Part shown: piece after piece, positions 48,024 through 57,458 of the stretch
How positions within the stretch are numbered: position 1 is the stretch's first letter
Layout: each line of letters begins with the position of its first letter
Assembly (NCBI GenBank): GCA_963966185.1
Contig: CAWZYM010000369.1
Coordinates: forward strand, 943,501 to 1,007,500
Direction: 5' to 3'
From: Rhabditoides inermis
Taxonomy: Eukaryota; Nematoda; Chromadorea; Rhabditida; Rhabditidae
DNA length: 64,000 nt
Translations under genes and position numbers: made by a program
The notes under the pieces: model-generated
Seen by the model: only the letters and a program-made list of their open reading frames with translations
The model's database searches: none
What the model was told of the DNA's origin: nothing

Positions 48024-51000
48024 ATGAACGCGCGTGTGTTCGGCGCGCTGGTGTGCGCGACGACCGTCTTCGTGCTGCTCGAACACGTGGAGCTGCCTGA
48101 CCGCAGCTCCCGCCTCGCCGGACAACCACCCGCGAACACCAGCCAACTATCGCTGTTCGAGTGAGTGCGTCGGGCGATGGCGAATTAGAGAGCATGCAGC
48201 GCCCTCTCTTTTGGATTATTAGTGTACGGCTCGCGCCAAAATTTTCAAAAAGCGATTACTAAAAAGCAACTATGTGAACTAATCAAATTCATGTGAGTTA
48301 TTCGCACAGTTCCGTAGGCCAGATCCCAGATCATTGGTCGGTGGAATGTTTGTATATTTGCTCCGAAAGAAGTTATGAGCGATCGCGCGCGCCCAGGAAT
48401 CGAGAAGCCAGTATGGATGAGTGGGTATCGTTTCTCGTCACTCTAGCTGCAAGCCATCCCTCTGCTGCGGTCGGACCGCGGGGGTGCGAGAAAGAGCGCG
48501 AGAGTGCGCGCTGTTGGCAAAGAGCGCAGAGAAAAAGACAAATTTTGTGTGCGCGAGTGTTGCAGCGGCTACGGCGGTGTCGAGCGCTTTTTTATGGATG
48601 CGCTTTTGTTGATTTGGGTTGAAAGACAAGCTGACTTTCTTTACGCAAGCACTTTTAAAAGCACAGTGGCGCTTAGTTTTTAAATTTGATTCATTGCTTG
48701 ACCTATGTAAACACGAAACAAAAAAAGAAAACGCAAAATAACGGCGTTCTCTCGTTACCTACACACTTTCCAAAATATGCGCGTGCGAAGCTCAATAAGG
48801 CGAGTACAAACTTCCCGCGAAATTGCTTATCGGAAAGATAAGCTCTGTGCGCATTTCTTCGATATTAATCTGACAGCACATGTCGTTGTAGTGTTGTGGA
48901 AACGCTCACGTTTCATAGATCTACCTATGCTGGTTCGAGTCCCGTTACATGCAAACAGCGCAGCGCGGTCGCCATTGCAAAGTGCAAAATAAATGCATGC
49001 CGCCTTTGAAGATTACCACGCGGCGCGGCGCGCGATTATGACAAGCGATATAGGCGCCCCGAGCCGTGCTGTGCCTTTAAGAGATGATGCAGAATTGCAG
49101 TGTGATGCTCTCGGAAACTGTCCACTTCGAAACTCCCGATCCCCACGACCCGACACTTGCCGAGTTCCGCCAACCGCACACTATGTCCGTCGACTGCTCC
49201 TCGGAACAGGTAGCTCAGCAATCTCCCCAAACTATGTCTGTACACACACTTTGCAGCCGTTCCCGGTCGCATTCAACTTGTCCGATGGCACGTTAACGCA
49301 GCACGACCCCACCTACACGTGTCGCTATCGATCGAAACCGATTACCGTCTACAAGAACGGCAGGGTGAAAACGACCCCCGGCAGCTGGCAGCCGCTCACA
49401 CACTCGAGTACGCGGATAAAGTCAATCAATCCATCAATCAAACGATTGGTTGATTGATTATTGACTTTATTCGAAATCGTTATTTCTGTATATATGACAA
49501 CATAATCATGATGACATATAAAACGTAAAGGTGTGCGCGAGTGTTGCAGCAGCTACGGCGGTGCAGAGCGATGTGACAGAGGTGGGCTGTGAGTTGGACG
49601 CCGATGCCAGCGTCAACGTCTCCACCAAGTTCCTGGGCGTCGCGCCGAGAGACGTCGCCGATCGGTGAGCAGAACGCGTGCCGGCTATGAGCTTTTGTTT
49701 AGCGCGCCGTCGTCGGCCGACCTGCCGTCGGTGCTCGTCTTCGTCCTCGATTCGCTGTCGGCGTCGGCCGCCCGCCGACAAATGCCCCACACAATCGACT
49801 TTCTCGAGTTGAATCGCTTCGTCTTCATGAACAAGTACTCAAAGGCAGGGCCCGCAACATCACTTTGTTTCCTAGCAGCCTCTCTCGCTCTCCCTTGCGT
49901 CTCTCTTAAGATCCAGACGGCGCGCTTTCTGTTCGCTAGGTTTCTGCGACGATTCCGTCTTGATTTCAGGTGGGTATGAACTCCAAGCCCAACGCGTGGG
50001 CGATGTACGCCGGGATGCGCTCGTACGTGTACAATGTGAGCTCCGACAAACAAGCGCGCCCTGATCGTATATGTACTTAACTGCAAAGATGTTGCAGAAC
50101 ATGTCGCGTGAGCCGCCACGTAATATATCTGGTGTCGACTTTGCGTTCAAGCTGTTCGAGCGACACGGGGCGGTGGTATCGTGGGACACTGACTGCGCCT
50201 ATGCCGACCCGTTCAGCCACTACAAGCCCGGCATTCCGCACTTTGGCCACTACACCAGGTGAGCGACTGCGCGCCGCGCACCCGTGCAGTTCCAGGCAGG
50301 CCCTACCACGACGGCAACCCGTGCGACACACTCATGTGTCTGGTGGGCGGGCGGCGCGTGTTCGAGGAGCAGTGGCGCTACACGATGCGGTGCGTTGCGC
50401 GGCGACCCGCGCCAGTCCATGCTGGCTGTGTCTTCAGATTCCACTCGACCTACCGCCACGTGCGCCGCTTCTCGTCCACCTGGGTGACGACGCTGACGCA
50501 TGGTCCGGGACACGAGGACATGGCCGGACACGGAGATGACACACTCACTCAGGTAGGCTCGCCGTCGTCTGAGTGGTACACTAGCATGTTCGAGTCCCGC
50601 AGGCTCGCAGAGCGCTCATGTCTGCGAGAGCAAGTTTGTGTTAGTTTTCATGTTCAGTTGTTTACGATTTGATTTTTCGAAAATCAATAATATATGCATG
50701 CGCTTTTTTCGAATCAGGTTAACACAAACAACACCTTTTACGGAAGTGCTTATAAAAGATATCATATCAACAGTTTCGACTCGTTTTGCTAGTGAGTAAT
50801 GTATGTATATACTATATTCAGGTGCTCACAGAGAACCGACATCTCTTCAACGACACGTTTGTGATTGTTATGTCAGACCACAGCAATCGCTTCGATCCCA
50901 GGAAAACAACGGTGAGTACGTGGTAATTAGAGAGCGCAGCGCCCTCTCTTTTGGCTTACATGTGAAGATAGGGCTCTCGCCAGAAATTTAAAGTTATCAG

Positions 51001-51371
51001 CGATGTGAACTCCAAATTATGTTAGTTAGATTCGCACCGTTCCGTAGGCCAGATCACTAGTCGACGGCATCTTTGTATCTCTTCTGTGAAAGGAGTTATG
51101 CGCATTCCCGCGTGCGCACTAGGCGAAAGGCCAGCGTGTTTCGTGTCCTTCCTTCCTTCCCGTCACTACTTTTCTCATTTTGCACTTTGTGTGTAGTCCG
51201 CCTTGCCACCGCCAGCGTCAAATGCGCGCCGGGTTTACATTGTTCTGATTTCGTCAACTATAACCAGGAAGTGCTCAGTGGGCGCGACACCGACTGGTAG
51301 TGAGCACATACGTTGCAAAAACGTTTTGTGAAACGTAACGGCGATCCGTGAATACGCTGTGATGAGAGAGA

Positions 51372-51425
<54 letters not shown>

Positions 51426-53480
51426 TGAAAGAGAAAGAACAGGGAGAAATAGAGAACAGAGAGAGAGAGAGAGAGAAAAGGGACAGAGGGAGAGAGAGAA
51501 CAAAAGGAGATAGATATATGAGCTTTTTGTTCCAATCCTAGGAATAGTCATAACTCCGCACGCTAATTTTCTATGAAATTTAACAGAAGCACATATACTT
51601 TTTTTAAAGTGACTGCGTAAAATTTTACAACCAGCGCGGCAGCGCTGGTTGGTTTGTGTTAAGACTAGTCGCGCGCTAGAATCGGCAAAAGGCGACTGAA
51701 CGAAAGGTCCCTTAGAATCTTTGCGAGAACAATGTGATGCTGATAGATGTTATCAAGATGCTAGAAAATGGTTAAGTTTCGATTTTGGTAACGCTAGCTG
51801 TTGTAGGAAGCTAGATACGCGCGCGCCCCCTGAGGGGCAGGCAATCTCCCGTGCATTACGTTGAGTAACACAAACTCTTCGCTTACGGAAGTCCTTTTGA
51901 AGATAATGAACATTAGTGTGACCCAAGCGGAATCCTAAGTTCTAATGTTCTAATATGCAAATATGCAAAGCACTGTGCCTTCAATTACTAAATGTGGTCT
52001 ATGACGTCAATATTCTCTCTGATCTCGCCGCCCTCTCTGTCACGTTGCCCCGTTGAGAGCGCGCGCTCCGATGCGCGCGCTTGGAGCGGAATTGTGGCGC
52101 GCGTATCCAGTAAAAATAGAACATTCATATATATTTTGAAACTACATAACTAAAGTCAGATTATAATGATAATATAGTTAGGAAATTTTGAAATCACAAT
52201 TATTGATTGGGGTCCCTATAACTGAACTTTGAAATTAATAGTGTTCGATATTCATAGTGTACGTTTCGTAAACAACATCTAATGCGATCATTATGCTATA
52301 TAGATGACGGTGTGACGTGTGTCTGCTCATTTGTGTTGGTTCTTCAGAAAGTGGGACTGATCGAGGAGCTCCTCCCGCTCGCCGCCATCCGCGTGCCCGA
52401 TTTGGTGAACGAGAAGTACCCCCATCTACGGTCACAACCTCCCTACCCCCGCTGTCCGTCGTAACAGCGTCATTTCAGCGAAAATTTGCTGTACAACGCG
52501 GAAAAGTTTTTGTCTCACTTCGATTTCTACGAGATGTTGGCGGATATATCGAAGGGGGATTTCCGAGAGCGGCCCGAAGTCGCGCCAGTGAAACGAGGTG
52601 GTCGCACCATATATCTCATGTAGATTTGTTGACATACTTTAGGAATTTCTTTGTTTCAAAAAGTGCCCGATCGCTCGTGCGACGATATTCAAATTACTCC
52701 GACGTTCTGCATGACGAGAGCTGTTTCGGAGGAGAAAGTGAACCACACTTTGCCGCCTTATAACGCACTTACACCAGGTTACGATGATATAAATGGAAAA
52801 TAATTGTGTAGTTTGTTCAGGTATTGGAGAAGCAGTCTTTACCCACATCAACAATATTCTTGCTAACTCGTACTACAACGGAACGCGTCTTTCTGTCAGT
52901 TATTGTCCCGTGTAATTTTTTTGTTTTGTTTTAAATACTATTGATTTAGGATCTTTGCCACAACGCGACGCAGCCGAAAGTTGTTGACATGTCGATGATA
53001 AACGTGAAGAATCGAAAATGTGAGTGAAAAATAAATAAAAAAAAACACGTTTTGTAATTTATTTGCAGTTGTTTCCTCTCCTTCGAGTAGTTCGCACTTT
53101 CATGTCTGGCTGAAAGGGAAACCTGATATCTACTATGAAGGTACAGTGCGATTATGAGCTGCAAACAAAAACAATATCATTTAGCGTTCGTGACGTTAGA
53201 TGATGGGCAGTTCAATGTGCACGATGTGGCAAGACACGATATGTATGTACCTTTCTCTCTCGTCCAACCCACTTCCTCTCCATTTCTCTCTGCACTTCTC
53301 CATTTCAGATTCGGCCCTCGTTCGGAGTGTATATGGGGCGCAGAGGAAATGCAGTTCTGCGTGTGTATCCAACCGGAGACCTCTCCATCGCCTACTTCCA
53401 GCTCAGTCGGCAAGCAGTTAGCCACATACACATACTCCTCGATGTTCCTTCTTTTCCTCGTTTGGTTTGCCTCTCTCTGA
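48024..53480 (+). CDS. DUF229 family protein, copy 4 (18 exons, intact, 657 aa)
   Basis: Best candidate for a working gene of the cluster. Exons: 48024-48160, 49101-49209, 49257-49407, 49550-49664, 49703-49844, 49970-50035, 50098-50258, 50300-50389, 50438-50552, 50822-50911, 52348-52430, 52479-52597, 52643-52777, 52821-52909, 52950-53019, 53069-53140, 53185-53242, 53309-53480. They total 1974 nt, an exact multiple of three with one terminal stop. The N-terminus (about residues 1-20) is hydrophobic and the last 14 residues (SSMFLLFLVWFASL) are too, so the protein may be secreted with a C-terminal anchor or GPI signal, or be membrane-bound. VLVFVLDSLS lies near residue 180 and VIVMSDHSNRF near 376-386, the positions of the metal-binding ends in this fold. 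Conserved Cys pairs and CIWGAEEMQFCVC close the domain. Intron 5 is GC-AG. Substrate and function are unknown for the family. Confidence 0.88.
48881..48952 (+). repeat. tRNA-derived sequence, copy 4 intron 1
   Basis: Diverged copy of the same relic; B box intact, acceptor side changed by one base. Confidence 0.4.
50928..51560 (+). repeat. Dispersed repeat with GA tract and hairpin, copy 4 intron 10
   Basis: Shorter form (about 630 bp) lacking some 230 bp found in copies 2 and 3. Begins with the hairpin GAGAGCGCAGCGCCCTCTC, contains GA runs at 51361-51513. The following 51600-52230 is unique, with GC-rich palindromic stretches (CAGCGCGGCAGCGCTGG and runs of GCGCGC). Confidence 0.5.
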
Positions 53481-53685
53481 TTAACGGACTCAGTCACTTA
53501 TTTGTACCGTAGTATTAGTAAAAGTATAAGTTGAATCAATTTGCTAACTATAAATGAAGTTTACTCCGACACCCAACCCAACAAGATTTCCCGGAAAAAA
53601 AACTTCTAACACTCTTCTATGTACCACACTACCAAAAGCTTTTTTATATACAACAATTAGCGTCCATATCATGATGGCGAGAAAC

Positions 53686-53760
<75 letters not shown>
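53481..53760. other. 3' flank of DUF229 copy 4 and TA microsatellite
   Basis: Shared with the other copies up to about 53690, then about 70 bp of TA dinucleotides that match the TA tract at the very start of the window downstream of copy 1. Confidence 0.6.
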
Positions 53761-53766
<6 letters not shown>

Positions 53767-54045
53767 CTTTGAAAAGTACTTGCGTAAACAAAAGAACTTT
53801 GTCTTGTCCCAATGCAGCAAAAGCACATGCATAAAGCGTTTACGAATACTAACACAAACCTGCACCTCCCTCTCCTCTCTTTCTTTTTTATCTCTCCTGT
53901 TTGTGTTCACTGGTTAGTATCAACAGAACTTTCCCGAATGCGCAGGTTTGTGTTAGTATTTGTAAACGCTTTATGCATGTGCTTTTGCTGCATTGGGACA
54001 AGACAAAGTTCATTTGTTTACGCAAGTACTTTTCAAAGAAAATAT
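53761..54045. repeat. Inverted repeat, ~103-bp arms, 78-bp spacer
   Basis: Arms 53761-53863 and 53942-54045 are near-perfect reverse complements and each is the ~110-bp repeat found in DUF229 introns. The unit could form a long hairpin in DNA or RNA. It directly follows the TA microsatellite. Confidence 0.75.
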
Positions 54046-54089
54046 ATGTCCTTTTGTTAAATTTCATAGAAATTTTGAATATGTGCTAA

Positions 54090-54181
54090 ATTATGACTAT
54101 TCGTCTGGATTTCATCAAAAACTACTATCTCTCACTCTCTGTTCTCTCCTTCTCTTCGTCCCTTCTCTCTCTTTCACTGTT

Positions 54182-54230
<49 letters not shown>

Positions 54231-54880
54231 ACTGTTCTCTCTCACTCTCACTTTCTGCCCTTCTCTCTCTGTCTCTTTATATCTTTCTGCTCTTCTATCA
54301 ACGTTTACAAATACTAACACAAACTATAGGCCGTTCTCTCTCTTCTTATCTTACTCTCATGTACCACAGATCACACGTTACGTTTCGGATCGCCGTTACG
54401 TTTCACAAAACGTTTTTCCCCACATATTTTCTTACTACCGTTCGGAGTCGCGCCTACCGCGCTCTTTCTCCTGGTTATAGTTGGCGGACCCAAAACAACG
54501 CAAACCCGGCGCGAATTGTACGCTGGCGGCGGCGGGGCGAACTACACTCAAAGTGCTAGTTGGAGAACACGGGCAGAAAACGCGAGAGAGTACGCTTTCG
54601 GCAGAGAGTCAGAGTTACCGGACACGACACCCACACACACACGCTGGCCTCTCACCTCATGGGTGCGCTAGATCGCTCATAACTTCTTTCGGAGAAAAGA
54701 TACAAAGATGCCCACGACCATTGAATTGTCCTACGGAACAATGCGAATCTAACTAACATGATTTGGATGAGTCCACATTGTTGTTAACATGACCTTTGGA
54801 TATCGCTTTTCGAAAATTCTGGCGCGAGCCCTATCCTAAACCAAAAGAGAGGGCGCTGCGCGCCCTCTCTAATGTACAGG
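54090..54880 (-). repeat. Reverse copy of the intron 10 dispersed repeat
   Basis: Contains a TC tract (54171-54297), then sequence matching the intron 10 repeat of the DUF229 copies in reverse, ending in a perfect hairpin GAGAGGGCGC-TGC-GCGCCCTCTC at about 54856-54878 followed by TAAT. It lies outside any DUF229 gene, which shows that the repeat is mobile. Confidence 0.6.
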
Positions 54881-54884
54881 ACCT

Positions 54885-55335
54885 GGGGCTACCGGGGAGT
54901 GCTACTACGTCGACCGGGGGGAGGGGGAGGGAGTGAGCGAGAGGCCGGGAGAGAGAGAGTGATAGGCACGAGAGACATGGGTGAAGCATAGGTAGGCTTA
55001 TCGCCCTTTGTCACCGCCGTTCGGCTATTAAGCTCAGCTTTCCGATTCAGAACCGGTTTGCGAGACATAATTTCCATGGCTTCGACCATAGACCGTTGCT
55101 TGGGGTGCGGGTAATGGATAGGACAGTGAATGTGCAAGGGACGTGAGGGTGTGCTGCGGGATCAGAGCTGTGAAAAGCAATGATACCACTACTTCTGTTA
55201 ACATGTTCCTGCACCCTCAATTTGAGAGACCGTCTACCCGACGTACTCATCTGCGCAGACAGTGCACTCGATGAGATACACCGCCCCCTTCTAGTCACCG
55301 AGTATACCTTATCGATTGATCATCGGTCGATAGGA
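54885..55335 (-). mobile_element. Penelope-like element fragment with GIY-YIG nuclease remains
   Basis: On the minus strand, broken frames read VYLIECTVCADEYVG, then RRSLKLRVQEHVN, then VEAMEIMSRKPVLNRKAEL. These are the opening, the Arg/His helix and the closing Glu...Asn region of a GIY-YIG nuclease such as the C-terminal domain of Penelope-like elements. An in-frame stop and at least two frame changes show decay. Its 3' end matches 21495-21640. Confidence 0.6.
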
Positions 55336-55637
55336 ACTCGTTTCAGTTCGCGTCACCAGTTGCGCTGTACCCGCACGCGGTTGCGAGCTACTACGCGGCG
55401 CAAATGGGCTACCTGACCCCGCCCCCGCTGGCCCCGCCCCTTGATGCGCTGCCCGCTCCGCCGCCGCAGATCCAGGAGCAGTACATGCAGGAGCTGGCTG
55501 AGGCGGCCGCGTGCGCCGCCATGCAGGTGAGTATTGATTATCGATTGATTATTGATTGATCCAGTATCTTTTCATTGTACCGAATACCATTTTCAGTTTC
55601 CGACGGAGATGGATCCGTATGGTGTGATGCACTCGGC

Positions 55638-56626
55638 GGCAACCTGGAAAGTTCAGCCGTACAGCCGTACAGCCGCAAAAAGTACAGCACATGACGTCAT
55701 GTGGTGTACTGGTGTACTTTTTCGAAAAAATCTAGAAAAATGCGAGCAACCCCAATATCGGCGCCCGTATTTTTGCAGCGGCGCCGGGCGCACTGTATTT
55801 TTAAAAACTCTAAAATCATAAAGTAAAAAAGTATTTTTAATATTTTTTGTATACTCGCGCTCATTCGTTGTTTGCGCACGCATCACAATGTGTTTTGTGT
55901 TGCAAGTGAATTATGTATGTGAAATATAACTTTGTCTGCATAAATATCCGCATATTTCCGGGTTGCAAGTAAATTCGACATCGACCCGCTACGGCCCGGC
56001 CGTAGTGTTACGGCCCGGCCGTAGTTCATTTGTTCACTGAACGGTGAACCCAGACGCACGCTATGCATGAGTTTCACGTCGCGATTGACTCCAGCGATTT
56101 AACAAAACTTTGTGGCCGTCAGAGGAATTCAACCTGCGACCACTTGAGCTCTGGGCTCGCTCACTATCCACTACGTTATGAGACCATGTTCTACAGGGCT
56201 TAGAAACAGACAAAAATGATGGCTTGAACAACATGGGAGAGCGTCTGCTTTGCGTTGTGATGCGTGCGCAACCAACGAATGAGTTATGAGTTTTCTATGA
56301 GTTTTATGAAGTTATACTTTTTAACTTTATAAATTTAGAATTTTTAAAAATACAGTGCGCCGAAAAAAAAACGTAGAAGATCGATAACAAGGCGGACCCA
56401 TTCGGTTTGACCAATCATAGCGGCGCCGTAAGTCTATGCGGCGCCGCTGCAAAAATACGGGCGCCGATATTGGGGTTGCTCGCATTTTTCTAGATTATTT
56501 TCGAAAAAGTACACCAGTACACCACATGACGTCATGTGGTGTACTCGTGACGTCATGTGCTGTACTTTTTTGCGGCTGTACGGCTGTACGGCTGTACGGC
56601 TGTACGGCTGAACTTTCCAGGTTGCC
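55638..56626. mobile_element. 989-bp TIR element with perfect 8-bp target duplication
   Basis: Begins GGCAACCTGGAAAGTTC and ends with its reverse complement. The inverted repeats are long (about 200 bp), including TACAGCCG repeats and a TGACGTCA palindrome. CACTCGGC flanks both sides (55630-55637 and 56627-56634). The centre has no transposase, so it is non-autonomous. An 8-bp duplication fits hAT or P superfamilies, while long inverted repeats are more MULE-like; superfamily open. Confidence 0.85.
56112..56190 (-). repeat. tRNA-like stretch inside the TIR element
   Basis: On the minus strand an A-box-like TAACGTAGTGGATAG and an imperfect B box (GGTTGAATTCC) lie at tRNA-like spacing; acceptor arms do not pair. 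Probably a tRNA-derived insertion carried by the element. Confidence 0.35.
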
Positions 56627-56701
56627 CACTCGGCAAGTCTGCACAATATGTGGCTCCAGCCTGCCTCGCTGAGTGAGCCGTCTACCACATTCAGGTAAGT
56701 A

Positions 56702-56702
56702 G

Positions 56703-56749
<47 letters not shown>

Positions 56750-56815
56750 GAGGGAGAGAGAGAGAGGAAAGAGGGAGAGAGAGGGAGAAAGAGGGGGAAA
56801 GAGGGAGAGAGAGGG

Positions 56816-56856
<41 letters not shown>

Positions 56857-56918
56857 GAGGGAGAGAGAGAGAGGAAAGAGGGAGAGAGAGAGGAAAGAGG
56901 GAGAGAGAGGGAGAGAGG

Positions 56919-56969
<51 letters not shown>

Positions 56970-56996
56970 AGGGAGAGAGAGAGGGAGAGAGAGGGG

Positions 56997-57042
<46 letters not shown>

Positions 57043-57062
57043 GAGCGGGGGGGGGGGGAGAG
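56702..57062. repeat. GA-rich microsatellite
   Basis: About 360 bp of GAGAGA with GGAAAGAGG interruptions, ending in a G run. It starts 8 bp after the donor of the partial gene. The long Ser/Leu/Pro minus-strand frames here are repeat translations. Confidence 0.95.
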
Positions 57063-57458
57063 CGAGCAAACTGGCAAGGAAAGATGTGGGTGTAGGGGAC
57101 AAGGCACGGCTGATAAAAACCGAGAAAATCGTTGAATAAAACGAATCTATATCGTGGAGGAAAGCGGGGTGGATGCTACAGTATGCAACAATGAAATCGT
57201 ATACGAAACGTATAAAATGTATACAAACACACACCAGTAATCGTACGGGGGCAATATAAAAAGTGGGAAGTAAACAAAACACAAAGATCAAAACACAAAA
57301 CACACAATTGCATTGCGGGCTCACGAACGAGACTGCCGCTACACGTAACGAGAATCGACCGGGATATAGAAAACTCTGGATGCGTGGTGGTCCACATAGA
57401 GGCTACAGTAACCTGGCGGCGGGCTACCGTAACCCCAGCGGGGGCTACAGTAACCCGA
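57063..57458. other. Spacer and 3' flank of the DSL gene
   Basis: No gene is seen. A short GGCTACAGTAACC-type repeat occurs three times at about 57401-57456, immediately downstream of the DSL stop codon and so probably in its 3' UTR. Confidence 0.5.

Larger units (their letters stand above)
55347..56694 (+). pseudogene. Partial Pro/Ala-rich gene, exon split by a transposon
   Basis: Unrecognised gene. Exon 55347-55526 (60 codons, acceptor TTTCAG and donor GTGAGT) encodes a Tyr/Ala/Pro-rich stretch with LTPPPLAPPLDALPAPPPQ and EQYMQELAEAAACAAMQ. The next exon starts at 55597 (FPTEMDPYGVMHSA), is broken by the 989-bp element and resumes at 56627 (HSASLHNMWLQP) to a donor at 56695. Removing the element and one target duplication restores a continuous frame. 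No start or stop exon was found. Diverged copies of the first exon lie near 62020-62113 and 62823-62935. Confidence 0.5.

Noticed and set aside
56434..57324. 296-residue minus-strand frame
   Set aside because: Most of it is CTCTCT repeat translation joined to the inverted repeat of the 989-bp transposon.
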